Shown here: piece by piece, positions 16,046 to 24,184 of the stretch
How positions within the stretch are numbered: position 1 is the first letter of the stretch
Layout: every line of letters begins with the position of its first letter
Assembly: GCF_001761465.1 (NCBI RefSeq)
Contig: NZ_CP017479.1
Coordinates: 3,968,001 to 4,032,000, forward strand
Reading direction: 5' to 3'
Length of the DNA: 64,000 nucleotides
From: Flavobacterium gilvum
Lineage (GTDB): Bacteria > Bacteroidota > Bacteroidia > Flavobacteriales > Flavobacteriaceae
Position numbers and translations under genes: made by a program
Notes under the pieces: generated by a model
The model's database searches: none
The model's input: the letters and a program-made list of their open reading frames with translations, nothing else
What the model was told of the DNA's origin: nothing

Positions 16046-17461
16046 ATGAAGATATTTTTCACCTTTCTTCTTTCTATCTTGTTTCAAGTGGGATTTTCAC
16101 AATCAGCAGAAACCTATTTTGAAAAAATCAGAAACAATGAAGCCGAACTTACGGCTTTCTTTTCCCAAATGCCCAAAGGCGGAGATTTACACCATCATTA
16201 TTCCGGTTCAATTTATGCAGAACCATTATTAGCCTACGCCATTGCCAAAGATTTTTACCTGAATACCAAAACCATGACCGTTAGCCAGAAAAAACAACCA
16301 GGAGCAGAATGGGTATTATTTTCAACCTTCCAAAAAAATGGAGAATTAGACATTTACAAACAAAAAATAATGCACCAATGGTCTGTCAAAGACTACAACA
16401 ATGTGGATTACCCTTCGGATAAATTATTTTTTGATTCCTTCATGAAATTTGAACCTGCGACAAAAGGCAATTTTGAAGCCGGTTTATTGGAACTAAAAAT
16501 CAGAGCCATCAAAGAAAACGTAAGCTACATTGAAACCCAATTATCAACCATTCCTTGTGACATACAAACAGATGATTTAACGGCATCCAACTCCTATTTA
16601 AGAAAATTGGCGGCAAGCAAAAACGAAAAAGCCGTAATGCATTCTTTGGATTCCTTGTATGCCATTTTCATCCAAAAAGACGCCAAAAAATATGCTACCG
16701 ATTTCAACACCAACTTTGTTGCCAAAATGCACGCAGCACTCAAAATAGACGACAGCCAATTTACGATGCGCTATCAAAATTTTGTTTTGCGCTTCATGGA
16801 ACCTGTGGATATATTCAAAAATTTGATGGTTGCCTTTATCTCCGCAGACAGCAGTCCGCTGATAGCGGGAGTAAACATCGTTTCTCCCGAAGATGGCGAA
16901 ACTTCAATGAAAGATTATTGGCTACACATGGTCATGTTCAAATACTGCCACAGTCGTTTTCCAAAAGTAAAATACACCATTCATGCCGGCGAGCTCACAC
17001 TTGGATTGGTTCCGCCAGAAGAGTTGAGTTGGCATATTAATGCGGCTGTTTATATCGCTGGTGCAAACAGAATTGGTCACGGAGTCGATATGGCTTATGA
17101 AGAAAAAAGCTATGATTTAATGCGCTATATGGCAAAGAACAACATTCCAATCGAGATAAATTTGGTCAGTAACGAATTCATTTTGAAAGTAAAAGAAAAC
17201 CGTCACCCTATTTTATTATACACTAAATTCGGTGTTCCAATTGTCATAAGCACTGATGATGCGGGAATTTTACGAACTAATATGACCGAACAATATGTTT
17301 TATTGGCCAAAAGATATTCTACCATTTCCTATGCCGATATTAAACAATTTGTGTACAACAGCATCAACTATAGTTTTATTCAGGACACTAAAGTAAAAAA
17401 ACAATTAGTTCAGGATTTAGACAAACGATTTAAAATTTTTGAAGCTAATTTTGCGAATTAG
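16046..17461 (+). CDS. Exported adenosine deaminase-like hydrolase
   Basis: From the ATG at 16046 the 471-residue protein begins with a clear signal peptide (MKIFFTFLLSILFQVGFSQ), so it acts outside the cytoplasm. The catalytic barrel carries the family's zinc and catalytic motifs in order: GGDLHHHYSGS, IHAGEL, GHGVDM and STDDAGI. It is longer than cytoplasmic adenosine deaminases and resembles secreted ADGF/ADA2-type enzymes. It probably deaminates extracellular or periplasmic nucleosides for purine salvage. The start is fixed by the signal peptide and promoter. Confidence 0.88.
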   Translation: MKIFFTFLLSILFQVGFSQSAETYFEKIRNNEAELTAFFSQMPKGGDLHHHYSGSIYAEPLLAYAIAKDFYLNTKTMTVSQKKQPGAEWVLFSTFQKNGELDIYKQKIMHQWSVKDYNNVDYPSDKLFFDSFMKFEPATKGNFEAGLLELKIRAIKENVSYIETQLSTIPCDIQTDDLTASNSYLRKLAASKNEKAVMHSLDSLYAIFIQKDAKKYATDFNTNFVAKMHAALKIDDSQFTMRYQNFVLRFMEPVDIFKNLMVAFISADSSPLIAGVNIVSPEDGETSMKDYWLHMVMFKYCHSRFPKVKYTIHAGELTLGLVPPEELSWHINAAVYIAGANRIGHGVDMAYEEKSYDLMRYMAKNNIPIEINLVSNEFILKVKENRHPILLYTKFGVPIVISTDDAGILRTNMTEQYVLLAKRYSTISYADIKQFVYNSINYSFIQDTKVKKQLVQDLDKRFKIFEANFAN

Positions 17462-17490
17462 TTTATAATGCAAAAAAACATACAACCAAA

Positions 17491-18741
17491 ATGAAACATT
17501 GGGACATTCTTTTATCCAATCAAGTTGACAAAAAAACGTTTATAGATACTTTATTATCAGGAAAAATTGAGGGAGAATTAGCGATTTTCAATACTCTGAA
17601 AGGAATCTTGTATTCAGATATTTCGATTCAAAAACTAATCGAAGAAGAATTCATCCACGAAACCATGGAAGCTACTTCTGAATTCAACCGAAACCTTCGC
17701 ACTTTTTCATCCGGAGAGCGGAAAAAAGAATTCTTGAAGTATTGCCTCAAAAAAAATCCCGATTACATCATTCTGGACAACCCTATGGATCATCTCGACC
17801 ATAATTCCCGAATTGAATTAATTAAGGAAATCGAAGGCATTTCCCACTCGGTTCTTATCATTCAATTGGTTAATAGAAAAATTGATTTACTTTCTTTTAT
17901 TTCAAACAAAGCTTTTATCGAAGACAATTCATTTGAAATGAAATCCATAAATATTTTGGATAATATTTCTCTTGAAAACAAGGACAGCAAACTCCCCATT
18001 CACAGCGAAATTTTCGAAGAAAGTGTTCTTGTTCAAATGAATTCTGTATTCGTAAACTATGACGAAAGACCCATTATCGCTCCACTTTCCTGGACGATAA
18101 AACAAGGCGAGTTTTGGCACTTAGTCGGGCCAAATGGTTCTGGAAAAACGACTTTATTATCCCTTATTTCGGGCGAAAACCCAAAAGGTTACGGACAGGA
18201 TTTAATACTTTTTGGCAGAAAAAAAGGAAGCGGAGAAAGTGTTTGGGATATCAAAAAAAAGATTGGCTTTTTCAATACTGCCATGACCGATTTATTCAAT
18301 AAAGGCAATAAAAATTTCAGTGTGGAAGATATGATTCTTTCAGGTTTCTTTGATTCTATCGGATTGTACATTCAGCCCACGACTTTACACCGAAAAATTG
18401 CCGAACAATGGCTCGAAGCAATTGGAATGACACATCTGAAAAAGAAAATTTTCAATCGTCTTTCGATAGGACAACAGCGAGTTGTCTTAATAGCCCGAGC
18501 GGCTATAAAACATCCTCCTCTATTGATTCTGGATGAACCTCTTGAAGGTCTTGATGACCAAAATGTGGCTTTGGTAACCCAACTCATCAATTTGATAAAA
18601 AAAGAAACAAACATATCTATCTTGTTCGTTTCCCACCGAATGGAACCTAATATTTCACCGGATTCTATTTTGGAATTACACCCAAGTCCAACGGGTTCTA
18701 AGGGAGTTGTACATCTACTAAAGAAATTAGCCACAGATTAA
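17491..18741 (+). CDS. ABC ATPase with degenerate first domain (ModF-like)
   Basis: The 416-residue protein has two ABC-type halves and no membrane segments. The second half is complete: Walker A GPNGSGKTTLL near residue 212, signature LSIGQQRVVLIARA and Walker B LLILDEPLEGLD. The first half has a signature-like FSSGERKK (about 72-79) and YIILDNPMDHLD (about 91-102) but no Walker A, and is much shorter than a normal domain. This resembles ModF/PhrA-type soluble ABC proteins of unknown function. Its last codons lie in a repeat arm. Confidence 0.8.
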   Translation: MKHWDILLSNQVDKKTFIDTLLSGKIEGELAIFNTLKGILYSDISIQKLIEEEFIHETMEATSEFNRNLRTFSSGERKKEFLKYCLKKNPDYIILDNPMDHLDHNSRIELIKEIEGISHSVLIIQLVNRKIDLLSFISNKAFIEDNSFEMKSINILDNISLENKDSKLPIHSEIFEESVLVQMNSVFVNYDERPIIAPLSWTIKQGEFWHLVGPNGSGKTTLLSLISGENPKGYGQDLILFGRKKGSGESVWDIKKKIGFFNTAMTDLFNKGNKNFSVEDMILSGFFDSIGLYIQPTTLHRKIAEQWLEAIGMTHLKKKIFNRLSIGQQRVVLIARAAIKHPPLLILDEPLEGLDDQNVALVTQLINLIKKETNISILFVSHRMEPNISPDSILELHPSPTGSKGVVHLLKKLATD

Positions 18742-18803
18742 AAGGATTATCACAGATTTCATAAACAATTTAAAAAATCTTATTAATCTTTTTAATCTGT
18801 GGC
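18730..18803. repeat. Inverted repeat overlapping the end of the ABC gene
   Basis: GCCACAGATTAAAAGGATTA at 18730-18749 pairs almost perfectly with 18784-18803. The left arm supplies the last codons and stop (TAA at 18739-18741) of the ABC gene. It may act as a terminator for the plus-strand gene and shares its CACAGATT words with other repeats in the window. Confidence 0.75.
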
Positions 18804-18845
18804 AAAAAAAATAATTAATGAACAGATTCGATTATTAAACAAAAA

Positions 18846-19886
18846 TCAATCCTCCTCAGCGTGATGCGATTTCGCATAGCCTCTCCATTTCTCGATACAA
18901 TCCTTAAAATCCTGTGGTAATTCAGTATCAAAACGCATCATTTCACCGGTATTTGGATGCTCAAAACCAAGTGTTTTGGCGTGCAAAGCCTGACGTGGTA
19001 AAACTTTGAAACAATTTTCGATAAACTGTTTGTATTTTGTAAACGTAGTTCCTTTCAAAATTAAGTGACCTCCGTAACGCTCATCATTAAAAAGCGGATG
19101 CCCAATATGTTTCATGTGCGCCCGAATCTGGTGTGTTCTTCCCGTTTCCAGTTTGCAGGAAACCAAAGTCACATACCCAAAACGCTCCAAAACTTTATAA
19201 TGGGTGATGGCAGGTTTTCCTATTTCGGGATCGGCAAAAACGGCCATTTGCATACGGTCTTTCAGGTGTCGGGCCAAATTCCCCTCAATAGTACCGGAAT
19301 CATTGGCAACATTACCCCAAACCAGCGCAACATATTCTCTTTCGGTGGTTTTGGCTTCAAATTGTTTGGCCAAATGCGTCATTGCAGCTTCCGTTTTGGC
19401 AATAACCAATAATCCAGAAGTATCCTTGTCGATTCGGTGAACCAACCCGGGACGCTCGCTGCTGTTCATTGGCAAATTCTCAAAATGAAAGGCCAAAGCA
19501 TTCACCAAAGTCCCTGTGTAATTCCCATGACCGGGATGCACCACCAATCCTGGCGGTTTGTTGATAAGCAAAAGTGCATCATCCTCATATACGATTTCCA
19601 ACGGAATATCCTCTGGATCTACCCTGTTTTCAAAAGGCGGATGCGATAACATTATCTGTACCACATCAAAGGGTTTTACTTTATAATTGGACTTTACCGT
19701 CGCGTCGTTCACATAAATATTCCCGTCGCTGGCGGCGTTTTGTATTTTATTCCTTGTAGCATTTGGAATAAGGCTCATCAGGTATTTGTCAATTCGCAAA
19801 ATGGCTTGTCCTTTCGGAACCTCAAACCGATAATGCTCAAATAACTCTTCGTCTAATTCCTCAATTGGATCATTATTATTGTTCAT
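18846..19886 (-). CDS. rluD: RluA/RluD-family pseudouridine synthase
   Basis: The 346-residue enzyme has an N-terminal S4 RNA-binding domain (about 24-75, with RIDKYLMSLIPNATRNKIQ) and the pseudouridine synthase core. The catalytic Asp is in HRIDKDTSGLLVIAKT near residue 150, and LETGRTHQIRAHMKHIGHPL follows. It probably modifies 23S rRNA; the exact site is a family inference. The start at 19886 (MNNNNDPIEELDEE) overlaps the end of the upstream PASTA gene by 11 bases, which implies coupling. A longer frame runs upstream but only inside that gene. Confidence 0.9.
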   Translation of the reverse strand: MNNNNDPIEELDEELFEHYRFEVPKGQAILRIDKYLMSLIPNATRNKIQNAASDGNIYVNDATVKSNYKVKPFDVVQIMLSHPPFENRVDPEDIPLEIVYEDDALLLINKPPGLVVHPGHGNYTGTLVNALAFHFENLPMNSSERPGLVHRIDKDTSGLLVIAKTEAAMTHLAKQFEAKTTEREYVALVWGNVANDSGTIEGNLARHLKDRMQMAVFADPEIGKPAITHYKVLERFGYVTLVSCKLETGRTHQIRAHMKHIGHPLFNDERYGGHLILKGTTFTKYKQFIENCFKVLPRQALHAKTLGFEHPNTGEMMRFDTELPQDFKDCIEKWRGYAKSHHAEED

Positions 19887-20493
19887 TTGCTGGCGCTTCT
19901 TCTGTTGGAACAGCTGTAGTGTCCGTCGTTTCTTCCTGATAACTCTCTTTCCCGTCTCCCAAAACCAAATCAATTTTAGAGGCTTTCAAAACCCTGTCAC
20001 CTACTTTTAAATTACGGCCTTTAAAACGCATCTCCAAAACCATGTCTTTCCCTAAATTCGGAATATACGTAACAGTTCCCGGTTCAAGACCCAATGCTTT
20101 TAACGTTGGCACTGCCTCACGATACGTTTTGTCAATCAAATCCGGAATTCGAACAGACGAAAACCCAGACGAATTTATTTTTATATATACTTTTCTGCCT
20201 ACTTTTACCATAGTTCCCGGCATAGGATCCTGCTCCACCACACTGAATTTTGGATAATCTCCCCTAAAATCCACACTGTCCAACAACTCATAATCCAAAT
20301 CCAATTCATCCAGCTTATCCTCCACTTGTTCCTCAGTCAGTTTTCTCAAATCGGGAACTGCTATCTCATGCCCATGGTCGGTCGTAAAAGTCAGCCAATG
20401 CATAAATAAATAACCTAAAACTGCAATAATTGCAAGCGCAATAAACACTTGTCCAAAAAACACACGACTAGTAAGATACTTTTTTAAGCTCAT
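19876..20493 (-). CDS. Membrane-anchored PASTA-domain protein
   Basis: From MSLKKYLTSRVFFG at 20493 the 205-residue protein has a short cytoplasmic tail, one membrane helix (about 11-35) and two PASTA repeats (about 42-115 and 117-185, with PDLRKLTEEQ and IPDLIDKTYREAV). A Thr/Glu-rich tail follows. PASTA domains usually bind muropeptides or serve as spacers in cell-wall proteins. There is no kinase or penicillin-binding domain. The gene is divergent from ddl, which fits an envelope role. The earlier ATG at 20514 overlaps the -7 element and is rejected. Confidence 0.88.
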   Translation of the reverse strand: MSLKKYLTSRVFFGQVFIALAIIAVLGYLFMHWLTFTTDHGHEIAVPDLRKLTEEQVEDKLDELDLDYELLDSVDFRGDYPKFSVVEQDPMPGTMVKVGRKVYIKINSSGFSSVRIPDLIDKTYREAVPTLKALGLEPGTVTYIPNLGKDMVLEMRFKGRNLKVGDRVLKASKIDLVLGDGKESYQEETTDTTAVPTEEAPANEQ

Positions 20494-20511
20494 AAATATT
20501 TTTGTTTCCCG

Positions 20512-20519
20512 CAAAGATA
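20512..20519 (-). promoter_or_regulatory. -7 element of the PASTA-rluD operon
   Basis: CAAAGATA on the plus strand is TATCTTTG on the minus strand, an exact TAnnTTTG match 19 bases before the ATG at 20493. A CAAA (TTTG on the minus strand) lies only 14 bp further upstream, too close for a normal -33 element. Confidence 0.55.
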
Positions 20520-20600
20520 AACCTATTTCGTTTCAAAAAAAATGATAATTTTGTTTAATAGTATTAGTCTTTCCATTCATAATTTTCGGAAGGAGCTATT

Positions 20601-20669
20601 TCCCGCTATCCGTTGCAATCTTGTGTGCCGAACCCCGGCACACAAGGATTTCCACTACTATCGGGGCTA
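20601..20669 (-). repeat. Structured dispersed repeat, copy 2
   Basis: This unit matches 14449-14517 with two differences in 69 bases. CTTGTGTGCCG (20620-20630) pairs perfectly with CGGCACACAAG (20635-20645). One difference from copy 1 falls in the inner stem and turns a G-U pair into a fully paired position, which is consistent with selection on structure. It lies between the divergent PASTA and ddl genes. Confidence 0.75.
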
Positions 20670-20775
20670 GGACATCAGCTTTCAAAACAACATTAGCATC
20701 TTAAAAATTAAAAACACAACAGTACAATTACACTCTAAATTGATTCGTATAATTTGTGCAAAATTCAAAAACAGT

Positions 20776-21747
20776 ATGAAAAACATTGCCATCATTATGG
20801 GCGGCTATTCCAGCGAATACAAGATCTCTCTCATCAGCGGAAACGTAGTTTACCAATTTCTTGACAAAACAAAATACAAAGGCTACAGAATCCATATTTT
20901 CAAAGAAAAATGGGTATATGTAGACGACAACAACGCCGAATTCCCGATAGACAAAAATGATTTTTCAACAACTGTAAACGGAACCAAAATCACTTTTGAC
21001 TGCGTGTTCAACGCCATTCACGGAACTCCGGGCGAAGACGGATTAATGCAGGCCTATTTCGAGTTATTGAATATTCCGCAATCTTCTTGCGACTATTATC
21101 AAGCGGCACTTACTTTCAACAAACGTGATTTATTGTCAGTTTTAAAACCATACGGAATCAAAACGGCAACTTCCTATTATTTGAACAAAGGAGATAAAAT
21201 CGATACCTCCGAAATCGTAAAAAAAGTTGGCTTGCCTTGCTTTGTAAAACCCAACAAATCGGGTTCCAGTTTTGGAATTTCAAAAGTAAAAACCGAAGCC
21301 GAATTGCCAATCGCCATTGAAGTCGCTTACAAAGAAGACAACGAAATCATCATCGAAAGTTTTCTTGATGGAACCGAAGTTTCTGTTGGCGTAATTAATT
21401 ACCAAGGAGAAATAAAAGTGTTGCCGATTACTGAAATAGTTTCTGAAAATGATTTCTTTGATTATGAAGCGAAATATGAGGGGAAATCACAAGAAATAAC
21501 CCCAGCAAGAATCTCCGATGAAATGACCCAAAAAGTGAGTCAGGCCGCAAAACGCGCTTATGAAGTATTGAAAATGAAAGGTTTCTCCCGTAGCGAATTC
21601 ATCTTTGTAAACGGAGAACCTCATATGCTCGAAATGAACACCATTCCAGGATTGACAACAGAAAGTTTGATTCCGCAACAAGCCAAAGCAGCCGGAATTT
21701 CTTTGACTGATTTGTTTACCAATGCAATTGAGTTGGCGGTTAAGTAA
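20776..21747 (+). CDS. ddl: D-alanine--D-alanine ligase
   Basis: Ddl makes the D-Ala-D-Ala dipeptide for peptidoglycan. The 323-residue ATP-grasp enzyme starts MKNIAIIMGGYSSEYKISL at 20776, where family members begin. It has FNAIHGTPGEDGLMQAYFE, the ATP-binding PCFVKPNKSGSSFGISKV and the metal-binding end LEMNTIPGLTTESLIPQQA. An earlier in-frame ATG at 20740 adds 12 residues without family support. It is a soluble single gene. Confidence 0.96.
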   Translation: MKNIAIIMGGYSSEYKISLISGNVVYQFLDKTKYKGYRIHIFKEKWVYVDDNNAEFPIDKNDFSTTVNGTKITFDCVFNAIHGTPGEDGLMQAYFELLNIPQSSCDYYQAALTFNKRDLLSVLKPYGIKTATSYYLNKGDKIDTSEIVKKVGLPCFVKPNKSGSSFGISKVKTEAELPIAIEVAYKEDNEIIIESFLDGTEVSVGVINYQGEIKVLPITEIVSENDFFDYEAKYEGKSQEITPARISDEMTQKVSQAAKRAYEVLKMKGFSRSEFIFVNGEPHMLEMNTIPGLTTESLIPQQAKAAGISLTDLFTNAIELAVK

Positions 21748-21840
21748 AATATTGAGATGCCAAGACAGTATAAAAAGTTTTTCTAAATACTGCCTTCGGA
21801 AGGTAGAATAAGATTAATACGATAAGTTTACAACACAATA

Positions 21841-21954
21841 TTGTCATTCCGACGGAGGAGGAATCTCCGTATGTAACTTCGCATACAAAGACCACTATCT
21901 TCGTCGATTTTGCAGCGGGGATTCCTCGTTCCTCGGAATGACAAACAAGATGAT
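21841..21954. repeat. Dispersed palindromic repeat (GTCATTCCGACG type)
   Basis: TTGTCATTCCGACGGAGGAG at the left end pairs imperfectly with CTCGTTCCTCGGAATGACAA at the right end (21935-21954), enclosing about 75 bases with further local dyads (ATGTAACTTCGCATAC). The sequence is GC-richer than its surroundings and resembles a repeat abundant between Flavobacterium genes. No coding function is seen. Confidence 0.75.
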
Positions 21955-22017
21955 AAAAATTCGTGCAATTAGCACCAAAATTCTTAGAATCTCAGCAACT
22001 TAGAAACTCAAAAAAAA

Positions 22018-22590
22018 ATGAACAAAACCAGACTCGAAGCCTTTAGCGATGGTGTATTAGCCATTATCATCACCATCATGGTGCTGGAAATAAAAGCGCC
22101 AGAAGACGATAGTTTTGAATCCTTACAGCATTTAATTCCGGTTTTCTTGAGTTATGTTTTGAGTTTTATTTACGTAGGCATTTATTGGAACAACCACCAT
22201 CATATGCTTCAAGTAGTCAAAAAGGTGAATGGTTCTATTTTATGGGGAAATCTCTTTTTGCTTTTTTGGTTGTCTTTGATTCCCTTTGCCACAAGTTGGA
22301 TTGGAGAACATCATTTTTCGGCAGTTCCCATGAGCATCTATGGTTTTGTGCTGCTGATGTGTGCTATTGCTTATAATATTCTTCAATACCGAATTATATG
22401 TCTGGAAGGAAAAGATTCGATTTTGCACCGCGCTGTAGAAAAAGATCTGAAGGGCAAAATATCTGTAGTATGTTATATTCTAGCCATTCCACTTGCTTTT
22501 GTCTCCCCTTGGATTTCGGGTTTACTCTATATTGCCGTAGCGTTACTTTGGATAATTCCCGATTCAAGAATTGAAAAACAATTAAATTAA
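22018..22590 (+). CDS. TMEM175-family (DUF1211) membrane protein
   Basis: The 190-residue protein has about six hydrophobic segments. It begins with RLEAFSDGVLAIIITIMVLEI, which contains the FSDG motif of bacterial TMEM175 potassium channels. Bacterial members form tetramers with one repeat per subunit, matching this length. It lies seven bases upstream of coaD in the same direction, so the two may be cotranscribed. Ion selectivity is inferred from the family. Confidence 0.87.
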   Translation: MNKTRLEAFSDGVLAIIITIMVLEIKAPEDDSFESLQHLIPVFLSYVLSFIYVGIYWNNHHHMLQVVKKVNGSILWGNLFLLFWLSLIPFATSWIGEHHFSAVPMSIYGFVLLMCAIAYNILQYRIICLEGKDSILHRAVEKDLKGKISVVCYILAIPLAFVSPWISGLLYIAVALLWIIPDSRIEKQLN

Positions 22591-22597
22591 TTTACAA

Positions 22598-23062
22598 ATG
22601 AACAAAGCCATTTTCCCTGGATCATTCGATCCCATCACATTAGGTCACGAAGATATTATACAAAGAGGAATTCCTTTGTTTGACGAAATTGTAATTGCCA
22701 TTGGCGTCAATGCCGAGAAAAAATATATGTTTTCCCTTGAAGAAAGAAAACACTTCATTGAGGAAACTTTCAAGAATGAACCAAAGGTTTCTGTGATTAC
22801 ATACGAAGGACTGACTATTGATTTATGCAAAAAAATTAATGCTAATTTCATCCTTCGTGGTCTACGAAATCCTGCCGATTTTGAATTCGAAAAAGCCATC
22901 GCCCACACCAACCGAAGATTATCCAAAATAGAAACTGTCTTTTTGTTGACCGCTGCGAGAACTTCATACATCAGTTCGAGCATCGTGAGAGACGTTATCC
23001 GTAATCATGGTGAATACGAAATGCTAGTTCCCGATGCGGTAAGGGTTAAATTGGATAAGTAG
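22598..23062 (+). CDS. coaD: Pantetheine-phosphate adenylyltransferase
   Basis: CoaD adenylates 4'-phosphopantetheine, the penultimate step of coenzyme A synthesis. The 154-residue nucleotidyltransferase has the family start KAIFPGSFDPITLGHEDII with its TxGH nucleotide motif. It also has LRGLRNPADFEFE (about 87-99) and the closing TSYISSSIVRDV motif (ISSS-R). Length is standard. Confidence 0.97.
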   Translation: MNKAIFPGSFDPITLGHEDIIQRGIPLFDEIVIAIGVNAEKKYMFSLEERKHFIEETFKNEPKVSVITYEGLTIDLCKKINANFILRGLRNPADFEFEKAIAHTNRRLSKIETVFLLTAARTSYISSSIVRDVIRNHGEYEMLVPDAVRVKLDK

Positions 23063-23119
23063 CATTAGTTAGATTTTATCAAACTGAAGTTATTCACCAC
23101 CAATCTCCTATTTTTAATT

Positions 23120-23431
23120 ATGATAGCAATTTTAATATTCGGTCCATTCATTTTGATTCCATACATAATGTCACATATTTTTAATCGATTTGATTATTCT
23201 GAAAGATTTATGACATATATTCTCAGCGGAATAGCGTGTTTAGGATACTCTGTATTATATGATTGGATAAGTGTCTACTTAAGTCCTCCACCTACTCACC
23301 CTGTATGCCGTTATCCCTTATTTTTATTTCCAATATTTTTTTCGCCGTTTCTAACACTTCTACAATTTATATTCAACAAAGCAATCATTAAATCTGTCAA
23401 ATATGAAGACATGGATAGTCAAAATGAATGA
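23120..23431 (+). CDS. Small hypothetical membrane protein
   Basis: I do not recognise this 103-residue protein. It has three hydrophobic stretches: about residues 1-18, 32-52 and 65-90. A PPPTHPVCRYP linker lies between the second and third, and a polar tail closes it. TATTTTTA at 23109-23116 is a near match to a -7 element but sits only four bases before the ATG. Its reality rests on ORF length, composition and its position between coaD and the YjdM-like gene. Confidence 0.5.
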   Translation: MIAILIFGPFILIPYIMSHIFNRFDYSERFMTYILSGIACLGYSVLYDWISVYLSPPPTHPVCRYPLFLFPIFFSPFLTLLQFIFNKAIIKSVKYEDMDSQNE

Positions 23432-23455
23432 TAAAAACCCCAATAAACATAAAAC

Positions 23456-23486
23456 TTGCAAAGCCTATCCAATAACCGTACTTTTG
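23456..23486 (+). promoter_or_regulatory. Promoter of the YjdM/PhnA-like gene
   Basis: TTG at 23456-23458 is followed by a 20-bp spacer and TACTTTTG at 23479-23486, an exact -7 match 23 bases before the ATG. Confidence 0.65.
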
Positions 23487-23508
23487 CAACAAAAAAACAC
23501 ACTTTACA

Positions 23509-24087
23509 ATGAGCTTCGAAAGAGAATTAAATAAACGCAGCGGTTCGCAATGTGAATTATGCGCTGCCACCGAAAACCTGAAAGAATACCAAGTATTGCC
23601 TACCCAAAAAGGCGGATTGGACGAAAGCATTTACGCCTGCGTAACCTGCATTGATCAAATTGAAAACCCGGGTCATGAAGACTTAAACCACTGGAGATCT
23701 TTGAACGACAGTATGTGGAGCGAACACATTCCGGTGCAGGTTGTGGCTTGGAGAATGTTGAGCCGTTTGCGCAAAAATGGCTGGCCACAGGAATTGTTGG
23801 AACAAATGTATCTTGACGACGAAACTTTGGCATGGGCGCAAGCCACAGGCGAAGGTGAAGACGATGAAAACAAAATCATACACCGTGATGTTAATGGCGT
23901 TATTTTAAATCATGGAGATTCAGTTGTACTAATCAAAGATTTGAAAGTAAAAGGTTCCAGTATGGTCGCCAAACAAGGAACTGCGGTAAGAAACATTCGA
24001 CTAGACCACGAAAACGACCAATATATTGAAGGGAAAGTAGATGGTCAACAAATTGTGATAATAACACAATACGTTAAAAAAATATAA
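23509..24087 (+). CDS. YjdM/PhnA-like zinc-ribbon protein
   Basis: The 192-residue protein has an N-terminal zinc ribbon with Cys pairs in CELC (about 17-20) and CVTC (about 46-49). The C-terminal YjdM domain is VIHRDVNG-like (IIHRDVNGVILNHGDSVVLI near 125) followed by KDLKVKGSSMVAKQGTAVRN. Proteins of this type were once called alkylphosphonate utilisation protein PhnA, but they are not phosphonoacetate hydrolases and their role is unclear. A bidirectional terminator follows. Confidence 0.88.
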   Translation: MSFERELNKRSGSQCELCAATENLKEYQVLPTQKGGLDESIYACVTCIDQIENPGHEDLNHWRSLNDSMWSEHIPVQVVAWRMLSRLRKNGWPQELLEQMYLDDETLAWAQATGEGEDDENKIIHRDVNGVILNHGDSVVLIKDLKVKGSSMVAKQGTAVRNIRLDHENDQYIEGKVDGQQIVIITQYVKKI

Positions 24088-24102
24088 TTTTCAGTTTGCA
24101 TA

Positions 24103-24133
24103 AAAAAAGTCCTCGAAAATCGAGGACTTTTTT
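24103..24133. terminator. Bidirectional terminator
   Basis: AAAAAAGTCCTCG (24103-24115) pairs perfectly with CGAGGACTTTTTT (24121-24133) across a five-base loop. A and T runs on the two sides suit termination of both the YjdM-like gene and the convergent minus-strand gene. Confidence 0.88.
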
Positions 24134-24184
24134 ATGACTTGCAATTTTAGTCTTAATTCTTAATACTAAAATCTTAATACTCTT

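Noticed and set aside
20740..20775. 12-residue N-terminal extension of Ddl
   Set aside because: Family members start at the MKNIAIIMGG position (20776).
23109..23116. TATTTTTA as a fourth leaderless promoter before the small membrane protein gene
   Set aside because: The last base does not match the consensus G and no -33 element is present, so it was not counted with the three exact cases.
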